This document shows, piece by piece, positions 7,581 through 15,272 of a DNA stretch of 15,674 nucleotides. The first letter of the stretch is position 1. The number at the start of each line of letters is the position of its first letter. Location: positions 1 to 15,674 of the forward strand of contig JBBAFS010000039.1 in the NCBI GenBank assembly GCA_041655255.1. Direction: 5' to 3'. The notes beneath the pieces are model-generated. The model saw nothing but the letters and a program-made list of their open reading frames with translations. It ran no database searches and had not been told where the DNA came from. Both the position numbers and the translations under genes were made by a program. This DNA comes from JBBAFS01 sp041655255. Lineage in GTDB: Bacteria; Spirochaetota; Spirochaetia; Sphaerochaetales; Sphaerochaetaceae.

Positions 7581-10500
7581 ATGCTGCGCAAACTGCTCAT
7601 ATCCCTTCTGTTTATCATTATCATAGCTCCTCTTGGTGCTGCTGATACAACTTCCTTAGAACAGTGGTGGGTTGGTAAACCTATCGAGCAATTTATCTAC
7701 GTAGATTTAGATAAAGTTGACCCTTCAATAATCGACGATATGGTTAATCCGTTAGTTAATTCTCGTTACTCCCAACATGCTATTGATGATCTTCAAAAAA
7801 AGCTCATGGCAACAGATCTATTCTTATCTGTTGAACTTATTCCCGCTTTAGCAGACAAAGAACGGACAAAAACTATTGTATACATTGAGTTTGTTGAAAA
7901 ACAACAAGTCAGTTCTATTCTCATAAAGGGAAATGACTTTATCAGTGATACTCAAATACTCAATGTAATTAACATCGACGTTGGCACCATGTTCAGTACA
8001 ACTCAAATAGATCGCTCAGTGAGTGCTATTAAACGGTTGTATCAAAGTAAAGGGTACGACAAAGTCGATGTAATACCCACCTATGCCACCTCTAGTAGTG
8101 GAGATGGGATAGTCTTAAGCTATGAGATTAAAGAGTACGAGTGGTATGAGCAAAAAAGTATTAAAGGTTTTACCTACAGTGGATTAAAAAATGTTCCACA
8201 AAGTAAGATTGATGATCTCTTATATCCTTACATAAATAGAACTTTTAGTGATGAGCTGTACAAAGAGATTGAAAAAACCTTACAAAACTTAGATCAATTT
8301 AGCATCTTTAAAGGAGAAGCTGTTCGAGGGGGAGCAAACAACAATGAGTTGTACCTTCATGTGAGCTTTACCGAATTACCCATTATTACTTCGATTGAAT
8401 TTGTAGGAAATAGCGGCATAAAAGCTAAAATACTAGAAGAGACAGCCGATGTGAGAAAAGATTCATTTTTATCTTCTCCTACAATACATAGTGCTAGACA
8501 ACGACTATTAGATCTCTACTTAGAGCGAGGTTATGCCGATGTAAAGGTAGATTCGTCTTACACAGTAGATGATGAGACAAACTTGTTACAATTAGAATTT
8601 ACTATACACGAAGGACCTCAAGTTAAAGTAAGAGAGATTGAATTTGTTGGAACAAAAGGGGTCTCTTCTAGCACGTTACGTAAAGAGATCTCAACTAAAA
8701 TCCAATCTCTGTTTAACAGCGGTAATTACAACAAAGAGAAAGTGAGAGAAGATGCTCTTTCTATTGTGATGGCCTACCAAAAACGGGGATATATCGATGC
8801 TAAAGTGTTAGATGTCGAAACTGAAGAACTTGCTAGTGATGACGAACATATTCGTCGCTTGAAAATCACCTTCATCATAGAAGAGGGAGAGCAGTGGTAC
8901 TTTGGTGGATTACGAACTGAAGGAAACACTATTTATAGTGATCAAGAAATTGCCTCTTTATTATACATGAAACCTGGTACAGTTTTAGATATCACAAAAG
9001 TACAATCTGAAATTGGTAAGATTGCCGATTTATATTGGAATGAAGGATATGTTGAAAATACCATCGATATCCAAGAAGAGCGTGTTAGTGATAATAACCA
9101 CATCTATTATACCGTTTTAATTGGAGAGCGGGGTCAAGCGAGAGTTGAACAGGTGATTATCAACGGTTTAACAAAAACAAAGCCGTATGTGTTAGAGCGT
9201 GAATTGGAAATTAAAGCGGGAGATATCTTTAGTAAAGATGCCTATGTGCGTAGTGCTCGTAACCTCTATAACACCGGCTTATTAGTCAATGTTGAACCAG
9301 AAATTAGTTATGGAAGTCAAGACGAATCTCTTGTAGTTACCTACAATGTTGAAGAGGGGAACCAAATGAACATCGGCTTTGGTGCTACATTTGGTGGAAA
9401 CGTTGAAGGATTCCCCGTCTCAGGTTTCTTATCATGGAGTGATACAAATGTGGGAGGGACAGGTCGAGATTTAGAAATCATGACTGAGTTATCTCCAAGT
9501 AGCCAAACAGCAACAATAAGCTTTAAAGATTCATGGGTAGGGGATAAGAGGTGGAGTAATGGGGTTAATCTCTCATTTAACCGTAGCACCTACACAAATG
9601 GTCGCCAACTTGGAGACCATTCTCCAACAACTGAGGTGAGTACAAACACTCAGGCATACCCATACCCTTATACAAGTTATGAACAATGGAACAGTGCTGG
9701 CCAACCAACTCCTGATGCCGAATTCTTAATGCCTTATACTTACTTTAAAATTAGTTTAGGCTACTCAACTGGTTATACCTTTATGTTCCCCTCGGGACGA
9801 TTGTCACTATCGGCAGGGCCATCGGTAACCTTAAATAGAGTGTTGTATGATGCCGATGTCTACCGTCCTTACGACTACGTTATTGAACAATACCAAAAAG
9901 CTTGGCAATTCTCTAACCGTCTTGGCTTGGGTATCACATGGGATGGAAGAGATTACATTCAAGAGCCAACGAAAGGGTATGTGTTAAGTCAAAACTTCAC
10001 TTACGCTGGTGGAGTCTTAGGAGGATTGTCAAACTATATGAGATCTTCCACTAGTGGCTCTGCTTTCTTAAAGGTATTTGAGATCCCTGGTGAAAAACCA
10101 ACTCCTGGTGTAATAAGCCTTAATACCACAGTCTCATTTATGTTTGATCAATTCTTCCCACAAGGAGATTGGTTTACAAACTGGACCAAAGGTATCAGTG
10201 CTTCACGTTATGAGTATTTGTACATTGATGGTATTACCATGGCTCGAGGAATTAACCAACCAGAATTCTATCAAGAGTTTTTATGGGACTCTTCTTTAGA
10301 GTTAAGCATACAATTAGCCCAAAATGTGTTGTGGGGAGAAGTGTTTGTTAGCGCAACAGGAGGATCAACCGACTTAACAAGTGTTGGAGTAGATCCACTT
10401 AATTGGTATTTTTCTGCCGGATTTGGGATACGCTTACAAGTTCCAGGTTTCCCGTTAGGACTCTACATGGTTAAAACAGCCACAAAGCTTCACGATCAAG

Positions 10501-10589
10501 AATTTAAGTGGGATCGTGGACCATTTTTCCACACCACTGGAGATACAGGGTTAAAGCTTGTATTAGCTATTACCCAAAACATTTATTAG
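7581..10589 (+). CDS. bamA: Outer membrane assembly protein BamA (Omp85) with seven POTRA-like domains
   Basis: BamA folds and inserts beta-barrel proteins into the outer membrane. The 1002-residue protein begins with a signal peptide (MLRK, a hydrophobic run to about residue 17, cleavage near the AA at 20-21). By repeat pattern I count seven POTRA units, about 33-107, 109-186, 192-266, 268-345, 347-436, 437-517 and 520-594. Most show the I-x-F-x-G ... LY-x-x-GY-x-x-V rhythm. The barrel covers about 595-1002. A loop-6 type ARGI at 888-891 stands where many Omp85 proteins have VRGF/IRGF, and the chain ends in Tyr instead of the common Phe. E. coli, Treponema and Borrelia BamA have about 800-840 residues and five POTRAs. 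No cysteine was seen. The gene is 10 nt after tamB and 9 nt before mutS, so it is almost certainly in one transcript with them. BamA is preferred over TamA because TamA-type proteins have only three POTRAs. Confidence 0.95.
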   Translation: MLRKLLISLLFIIIIAPLGAADTTSLEQWWVGKPIEQFIYVDLDKVDPSIIDDMVNPLVNSRYSQHAIDDLQKKLMATDLFLSVELIPALADKERTKTIVYIEFVEKQQVSSILIKGNDFISDTQILNVINIDVGTMFSTTQIDRSVSAIKRLYQSKGYDKVDVIPTYATSSSGDGIVLSYEIKEYEWYEQKSIKGFTYSGLKNVPQSKIDDLLYPYINRTFSDELYKEIEKTLQNLDQFSIFKGEAVRGGANNNELYLHVSFTELPIITSIEFVGNSGIKAKILEETADVRKDSFLSSPTIHSARQRLLDLYLERGYADVKVDSSYTVDDETNLLQLEFTIHEGPQVKVREIEFVGTKGVSSSTLRKEISTKIQSLFNSGNYNKEKVREDALSIVMAYQKRGYIDAKVLDVETEELASDDEHIRRLKITFIIEEGEQWYFGGLRTEGNTIYSDQEIASLLYMKPGTVLDITKVQSEIGKIADLYWNEGYVENTIDIQEERVSDNNHIYYTVLIGERGQARVEQVIINGLTKTKPYVLERELEIKAGDIFSKDAYVRSARNLYNTGLLVNVEPEISYGSQDESLVVTYNVEEGNQMNIGFGATFGGNVEGFPVSGFLSWSDTNVGGTGRDLEIMTELSPSSQTATISFKDSWVGDKRWSNGVNLSFNRSTYTNGRQLGDHSPTTEVSTNTQAYPYPYTSYEQWNSAGQPTPDAEFLMPYTYFKISLGYSTGYTFMFPSGRLSLSAGPSVTLNRVLYDADVYRPYDYVIEQYQKAWQFSNRLGLGITWDGRDYIQEPTKGYVLSQNFTYAGGVLGGLSNYMRSSTSGSAFLKVFEIPGEKPTPGVISLNTTVSFMFDQFFPQGDWFTNWTKGISASRYEYLYIDGITMARGINQPEFYQEFLWDSSLELSIQLAQNVLWGEVFVSATGGSTDLTSVGVDPLNWYFSAGFGIRLQVPGFPLGLYMVKTATKLHDQEFKWDRGPFFHTTGDTGLKLVLAITQNIY

Positions 10590-10598
10590 AATGGTGGT

Positions 10599-13199
10599 AT
10601 GAGTAAAAGTTTAGACACTCCGATGATGCAACAATATCTCGAGTTGAAAAAGCAGTACCAACAGGAGGTACTGTTTTTTCGCTTAGGTGATTTTTATGAG
10701 ATGTTTTTAGAAGATGCTATTGAGATTTCTGCCCTTTTAAATATCACCTTAACCAACCGTAATGGCATCCCTATGGCAGGAATTCCCTACCACGCTGCTA
10801 ATAATTATATTAAACGTCTACTCGATGCTGGAAAGAAAGTAGCTATTTGTGAACAAACTGAAATGCCTTCAGATACTCGTTCTATCGCAAAAAGAGAAGT
10901 CGTTCAGGTGATGACTCCTGCTACTGTTGTTGAAGATGAGTTTTTGGATGAGAGCCAAGCCGCATACATATTAGCTCTCTCTGTACACTCAGAAAACATA
11001 TATTGTGCCTATAGTGATGTCTCTAGTGGCTTTATTACAGTTGTAGAGATCGAAAAAGAGGAGAAATACCACGCCCTACGTTCCCTTATAGAACAATTAC
11101 ACCCCAAAGAGCTCTTAGTTCACGAAGATCACTATTTTAGTGATGATGAATTTGCCACGGTAGTGAAAGAGTCTTCTTCTCTACTTACTCGTCTTCCAGG
11201 GTGGTATTTTAACCACTCTACGGCCTATCAATTATTCATAGACCATTTTAATAGTGCATCCTTAAAGGGTTTTGGTTTAGATGAGAGTTCACTCTCTTTA
11301 GAACCTTCTGGAGCCTTACTTCATTATCTGAAGCAAACTTCGTTTGCATCACTAAAGCATATCAACCGTCTTGTAGTGCAAGATCGCTCGTTAAATCTGC
11401 TCATTGATGAATCGACTCGTAAAAATTTAGAGTTATTATACAACACCCAAGATGGAGGGGAGCAACGAACACTCTTTAGCTCGCTACATAAAACTGTCAC
11501 CAGTGGCGGCTCTCGATTACTAAAAATGTGGATTAGCACCCCTGTTAGTCATATACCTACCATCGAACATCGCCAACAATGGGTTAGTTGGTTTTATGAC
11601 GATGCTCAAGAGCGTCAAAGAATTAGGTTCTTATGTACAGGTCTTAGAGATCTTAATCGTCTTGTTGCCCGTATTTCAATGAATCGAGGAAATCCTTCTG
11701 ATCTCATTTCGGTTGCCGATGCCATTGCTACCTTTTTTAAGATTACAGAGTTTCATAAAGAACACTACCTCTCACTCCTTAATAACCATGTAGGAGAATC
11801 TTCAATGAGTTCACTCGTCGATTTGATGAAACAGATCTACGATGCAATCGATGAAGAAGTTATTGGTATATATACTCCAGGAGAAGTCATTCGTAGTGGT
11901 TATTCAGATGAGTTAGATGCATTACGAGATCTCTCTGATGGGGGAGTGAGTCAACTCTATCAATATATTGAAGAGTTGAAAAAAGAGAGTGGCATACAAG
12001 CTATCAAATTAGGACAAAACAAAATCATAGGTCATTATATAGAGATCTCGAAAACCCACTCTCAAGATGTTCCTCCCTCATTCTTTAGAAAACAGACTTT
12101 GGTAAATGCCGAACGTTATACAACAGAGAAACTCACCCTCTTAGAGGGAGAAATAACCAGTGCTAAAGAGAAGGTGTATACACTAGAGAGAACGTTATAC
12201 GAAGAGGTTGTCTCTTTTTGCTCTTCGTTACACCAAGAGTTGATCCATCTTGGATCTTACTTTTCACATCTCGATGTGTTTCAGTCTCTTGCCCAAGTTG
12301 CTGTTGATGAACACTATGTAAAACCTCTGATCAAAGAGGATACACATCTTTTAATTGAAGAGGGGCGTCACCCTGTTGTTGAACAACATATTTCACGGGC
12401 CACTTTTGTAGCTAATGATCTTAGCATGCAAGAGGGAGAAGATCGATTTGCCCTTATTACTGGACCTAATATGGCAGGAAAATCGACCTTCTTACGTCAA
12501 AATGCTTTAATTGTGTTATTAGGTCACATCGGCAGTTATGTTCCCGCCTCTAAGGCTATTATCCCCTTAACAGATCGCCTCTATTGTCGAGTTGGGGCTT
12601 CAGATAACATTGCTCGAGGAGAGTCGACATTCTTAGTAGAGATGCAAGAAGTTGCCTATATTCTTAACACAGCAACCAATCGCTCTTTTGCTATCATCGA
12701 CGAAATTGGTCGAGGTACCAGTACCCAAGATGGGATGTCTATTGCCTATGCGATAGCCAAAGAGTTGGTCAAACTCAAAGTGAAGACACTTTTTGCTACC
12801 CACTACCACGAACTAACCATGCTCGATACTTCACATATGCAGTTATTAACGCTCAAAGTAACAGAAACTAGGCGCTCTATTATCTTTCATAAAAAAGTAG
12901 AGAAAGGGATTGCTGGTTCTTCCTACGGTCTTCATGTTGCAAAAATGGCTCAAGTGCCTGCACATGTTCTCAAAGATGCAGCTCTTTTTCAAAAACAACA
13001 CTTCTCTGATTACTCCTTACAAGGGAATCAAAGTCAATTGGATCTCTTTGCTTCTGAAGAGATAGCCTATGTTGAAGATGATTCACACTACAAGTTCCTT
13101 GTTGAAACAATAGCGGAATTTGATTTAAATGACTCAACTCCATTAGAGGCATTAACGTTCATTGAAAAACTTCAAACTCTTATTCACCAATCTGATTAG
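10599..13199 (+). CDS. mutS: DNA mismatch repair protein MutS
   Basis: MutS recognises base mismatches and small loops and starts mismatch repair with MutL. The 866-residue length is typical of MutS1. Visible features: the mismatch-reading F-x-E motif within GDFYEMF (F32, E34); Walker A TGPNMAGKST at 621-630; Walker B AIIDEIGRGTST from 698 (D701, E702); and the ATHYHE switch at 733-738. QLDLF at 813-817 fits the consensus for binding the DNA polymerase sliding clamp, followed by a short C-terminal tail. The connector, lever and clamp domains occupy the middle without an obvious gap. The ATG at 10599 is preceded by GGTGGT, which can pair with the CACC part of the anti-Shine-Dalgarno. It starts 9 nt after the bamA stop. 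The last part of the gene runs into a gap with a terminator, so it is probably the last gene of the tamB-bamA-mutS transcript. Confidence 0.97.
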   Translation: MSKSLDTPMMQQYLELKKQYQQEVLFFRLGDFYEMFLEDAIEISALLNITLTNRNGIPMAGIPYHAANNYIKRLLDAGKKVAICEQTEMPSDTRSIAKREVVQVMTPATVVEDEFLDESQAAYILALSVHSENIYCAYSDVSSGFITVVEIEKEEKYHALRSLIEQLHPKELLVHEDHYFSDDEFATVVKESSSLLTRLPGWYFNHSTAYQLFIDHFNSASLKGFGLDESSLSLEPSGALLHYLKQTSFASLKHINRLVVQDRSLNLLIDESTRKNLELLYNTQDGGEQRTLFSSLHKTVTSGGSRLLKMWISTPVSHIPTIEHRQQWVSWFYDDAQERQRIRFLCTGLRDLNRLVARISMNRGNPSDLISVADAIATFFKITEFHKEHYLSLLNNHVGESSMSSLVDLMKQIYDAIDEEVIGIYTPGEVIRSGYSDELDALRDLSDGGVSQLYQYIEELKKESGIQAIKLGQNKIIGHYIEISKTHSQDVPPSFFRKQTLVNAERYTTEKLTLLEGEITSAKEKVYTLERTLYEEVVSFCSSLHQELIHLGSYFSHLDVFQSLAQVAVDEHYVKPLIKEDTHLLIEEGRHPVVEQHISRATFVANDLSMQEGEDRFALITGPNMAGKSTFLRQNALIVLLGHIGSYVPASKAIIPLTDRLYCRVGASDNIARGESTFLVEMQEVAYILNTATNRSFAIIDEIGRGTSTQDGMSIAYAIAKELVKLKVKTLFATHYHELTMLDTSHMQLLTLKVTETRRSIIFHKKVEKGIAGSSYGLHVAKMAQVPAHVLKDAALFQKQHFSDYSLQGNQSQLDLFASEEIAYVEDDSHYKFLVETIAEFDLNDSTPLEALTFIEKLQTLIHQSD

Positions 13200-13215
13200 T
13201 GATTGAAGTGCTCCA

Positions 13216-13245
13216 TTGACAGAGTCTACACATTTAGAGTAGTGT
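13216..13245 (+). promoter_or_regulatory. Candidate promoter for rimP-nusA-infB
   Basis: A perfect -35 TTGACA (13216-13221) is followed after 18 nt by TAGTGT (13240-13245), a poor -10 with only three of six consensus matches. It lies 17 nt after the mutS stop in the only gap before rimP. If used, its transcript would pass through the terminator at 13269-13297 before rimP, making that an attenuator. Confidence 0.35.
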
Positions 13246-13250
13246 GTAGA
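13225..13250 (+). repeat. Inverted repeat after mutS (hairpin or operator)
   Basis: The arms TCTACACA (13225-13232) and TGTGTAGA (13243-13250) are exact reverse complements separated by 10 nt. In RNA the stem could extend to 10 pairs, with a T-G wobble and a T-A pair, closing a TAGAGT loop. It is not followed by a T run, so it is not a terminator by itself. It overlaps the spacer and -10 of the candidate promoter, the position of a classical operator. It could equally be a 3' stabilising hairpin of the mutS mRNA. Confidence 0.6.
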
Positions 13251-13268
13251 GAGTTGAATGAGTTTTTT

Positions 13269-13297
13269 AGGGGATCGCAGTGGCCGGTCCCTTTTTT
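13269..13297 (+). terminator. Intrinsic terminator between mutS and rimP
   Basis: A stem GGGATCG (13271-13277) pairs with CGGTCCC (13285-13291), including one T-G wobble, around a 7-nt loop CAGTGGC. The outer A69/G70 side can add two weak pairs. Six T residues (13292-13297) follow at once. This is a standard rho-independent terminator reading on the plus strand. It would end the tamB-bamA-mutS transcript, or act as an attenuator for rimP-nusA-infB if transcription starts upstream of it. Confidence 0.7.
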
Positions 13298-13305
13298 ATG
13301 GTGTC

Positions 13306-13782
13306 ATGATGCAAAATAGTATTAGAGAAGATCAATTATTTCAGCAACTTTCACGGTTGTTACATCCTCTTAAGCTCCTCGTTGTCGATGTGGCAATCTC
13401 TTCGTCCAGAGGCAACACCCACGTGGTGGTGATTCTTACAAACAGTGATCACAGTGTTGGTATTGATGAGGTTGCAGACGCTCACAAACTTATCTTCCCA
13501 CGATTAGCCCTTACATATGGACGAGACGAACTCTCTTTAGAGGTGTCGACTCCCGGGTTAAGTCGTTCATTTAAAGATCTGTATGAATTTACCCTTTTTA
13601 TGGGGCGAAGATGTCGGTTGTATGATAAAGCGAAAGGGTATTGGGTTGAGGGAGATATCTTAGAGGTGAGTGATGATACCATCACCCTTAAAGATGTGAG
13701 AATTGAAGATGCAAAAGAGTTAATTGAGACGTATAGTATTACACACCACGATATACATAAAGCGAAATTGGCAAGCAGATAG
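13306..13782 (+). CDS. rimP: Ribosome maturation factor RimP
   Basis: RimP assists maturation of the 30S ribosomal subunit. From ATG 13306 the protein has 158 residues, close to the usual 150-155. It shows the family's N-terminal alpha/beta domain (KLLVVDVAISSSRG, with RGNTHVVVIL) and the conserved LEVSTPGLSRSFKD-type motif, usually LEVSSPGLDRPL, followed by MGRRCRLYDK and a C-terminal SH3-like barrel (GYWVEGDILEVSDDTITL). An in-frame ATG at 13258 would add 16 residues. Those codons are the terminator hairpin itself and give a sequence unlike RimP, so I chose 13306. The alternative ATG 13309 follows directly. GGTG just upstream can pair with the extended anti-Shine-Dalgarno. The stop overlaps the nusA ribosome binding site. 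Place and order before nusA are those of the classical nusA operon. Confidence 0.9.
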   Translation: MMQNSIREDQLFQQLSRLLHPLKLLVVDVAISSSRGNTHVVVILTNSDHSVGIDEVADAHKLIFPRLALTYGRDELSLEVSTPGLSRSFKDLYEFTLFMGRRCRLYDKAKGYWVEGDILEVSDDTITLKDVRIEDAKELIETYSITHHDIHKAKLASR

Positions 13783-13786
13783 GAGG
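13781..13786 (+). promoter_or_regulatory. Shine-Dalgarno of nusA, overlapping the rimP stop
   Basis: AGGAGG overlaps the rimP TAG stop (13780-13782) and lies 10 nt before the nusA ATG at 13797, slightly longer than optimal. The nearer ATG at 13789 is out of frame. The overlap suggests that translation of rimP and nusA is coupled. Confidence 0.75.
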
Positions 13787-13796
13787 ATATGATCAA

Positions 13797-15260
13797 ATGT
13801 CCAACGATTTAGGTGAAGCGATAAAAAACCTAGTACAAGAGAGAGGAATTAGCGAAGACCTTGTGTTAGAGACCATTAGAGGTCTCTTGTTAGCAGCATT
13901 CAAACGAAAGTTTGGCACAAGTGATAACGCTGTAGTCCAATTTAATGAGCAAAGAGACAATGTTGAATTGTTTGCGAAACGGATGATTGTCGAAGACGAC
14001 GATTGGGATGGGGATTTTGAAGAGATTCCACTTAGTGAAGCTCGTGAGCTTCATGAAGAGGGGGAAATCGGAGATGAACTATTAATACCCATTGATCCAA
14101 AAACATTTGATCGTATTAGTGTCCAAAGCGCAAAGCAAAAAGCAAAACAAGATCTCCGAGAGATTCAAAAAGATACGCTGTATTCCGAATTCAAATCGAA
14201 AGAGGGAGAGATGATCATTGGATACTACCAACGTGAGTCAAATGGTGATCTCTTTATAGATTTAGGAAAAATTGAAGGAATTTTACCTAAGAAATACCAA
14301 AGCCCTCGTGAGATTTATCGAAAGAACGATAAAATTAAATGTTTTGTCTACCAAGTAGAGAAACCAGAATTTGGACAACTGAAAGTCATCCTTTCACGAA
14401 CACACACTGAGTTTGTCCGTAAACTCTTTGAATTGGAAGTTCCTGAAATTTATGACCACTCAATTGAGATTCATAAAATAGTACGTGAGCCCGGATATAG
14501 GACAAAGATTGCTGTATACTCACACCGTACCGACTTAGACCCTGTTGGGGCTTGTGTTGGACTAAAAGGGATACGAGTTCAAACGATTATGAGAGAGATG
14601 GAAGGGGAGCGAATTGACGTTCTACGTTACGATCCTAACCCGATGGAGTATATCAAAAACTGCCTCTCTCCTGCTGAAGTAAAACGAGTCATTATTTTAG
14701 ATGAAGCAAAAAGAACTGCCATAGCCATTGTGGATGAATCCCAACTCTCTTTAGCAATAGGGAAACAAGGAATCAACGTCAGGTTGGCAAATAAGCTCGC
14801 AGATTGGATTATTGACGTAAAGACAATAGAGATGTATCGTGAAATGGATCTCGACGATGAGACGATCGGTCGTGTGGATGCACTGTTTGTTGACTCTGAA
14901 GACGAGGAAGTTTACTACGATCAAGAGGATGATAGCGAGTTCTTATTAAGCGATATCGCTGAAATTGATAAAGAACTGATCAGCAAACTCCAATTCCACG
15001 ACATTTACACAGTCGAGGAGTTTGTGAACCTCTCTGATGAAGATCTTGCCGAATTTAGTGAAATCACCGCCCAAGAGATTCAATCAATCCACGCACTGTT
15101 ATCTGAATATGTCGATATTGTCGAAGAAGAAGGTGATGGTGAATTCGTTGATGAATTTGCCTGCCCTGAGTGTGGACACGCAATCACTGTCGATATGACA
15201 AGTTGTCCCAATTGTGGGGTCGGATTGAGTTTTGAAGAAGTGGACGTAGATGAGGAGTAA
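13797..15260 (+). CDS. nusA: Transcription termination/antitermination factor NusA with C-terminal zinc ribbon
   Basis: NusA binds RNA polymerase and nascent RNA and controls pausing, termination and antitermination. The 487-residue protein shows the N-terminal polymerase-binding domain (about 1-125), an S1 domain (about 136-199), and two KH domains with GLKG at 255-258 and GKQG at 322-325. NPMEYIKNCLSPA at 281-293 is the conserved link. After an acidic linker (about 365-382), a helix-hairpin-helix-like repeat lies at about 383-437. The tail carries C456, C459, C470 and C473 in a CPEC...CPNCG pattern, typical of a small zinc ribbon, and ends in an acidic run. E. coli NusA has two acidic repeats and no such cysteines, while Bacillus NusA lacks the C-terminal extension. 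A similar tail may exist in other spirochaetes, which I cannot check here. It lies between rimP and infB, 12 nt before the infB start. Confidence 0.96.
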   Translation: MSNDLGEAIKNLVQERGISEDLVLETIRGLLLAAFKRKFGTSDNAVVQFNEQRDNVELFAKRMIVEDDDWDGDFEEIPLSEARELHEEGEIGDELLIPIDPKTFDRISVQSAKQKAKQDLREIQKDTLYSEFKSKEGEMIIGYYQRESNGDLFIDLGKIEGILPKKYQSPREIYRKNDKIKCFVYQVEKPEFGQLKVILSRTHTEFVRKLFELEVPEIYDHSIEIHKIVREPGYRTKIAVYSHRTDLDPVGACVGLKGIRVQTIMREMEGERIDVLRYDPNPMEYIKNCLSPAEVKRVIILDEAKRTAIAIVDESQLSLAIGKQGINVRLANKLADWIIDVKTIEMYREMDLDDETIGRVDALFVDSEDEEVYYDQEDDSEFLLSDIAEIDKELISKLQFHDIYTVEEFVNLSDEDLAEFSEITAQEIQSIHALLSEYVDIVEEEGDGEFVDEFACPECGHAITVDMTSCPNCGVGLSFEEVDVDEE

Positions 15261-15272
15261 CGTTAAGAATAT

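Larger units (their letters stand above)
13200..13305. other. mutS-rimP intergenic region
   Basis: This 106-nt gap is the second of the two real intergenic regions. It holds, in order, a TTGACA box, an inverted repeat with 8-nt exact arms, an ATG (13258) in frame with rimP, and the terminator hairpin with its T run. No tRNA (such as the metY found before rimP in E. coli) is present. Confidence 0.8.

Noticed and set aside
9341..9589. 82-codon minus-strand open frame inside bamA
   Set aside because: It is opposite the conserved start of the BamA barrel. The bamA frame explains the sequence, and no family pattern is seen in the reverse frame.
13258..13305. Start of rimP at the first in-frame ATG (13258)
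   Set aside because: The extra 16 residues are encoded by the terminator hairpin and do not resemble RimP. The protein from 13306 has the normal family length. It is kept only as a regulatory hypothesis.
13482..13796. 104-codon minus-strand open frame across rimP
   Set aside because: It is antisense to the conserved RimP core and lacks any motif or good start signal.
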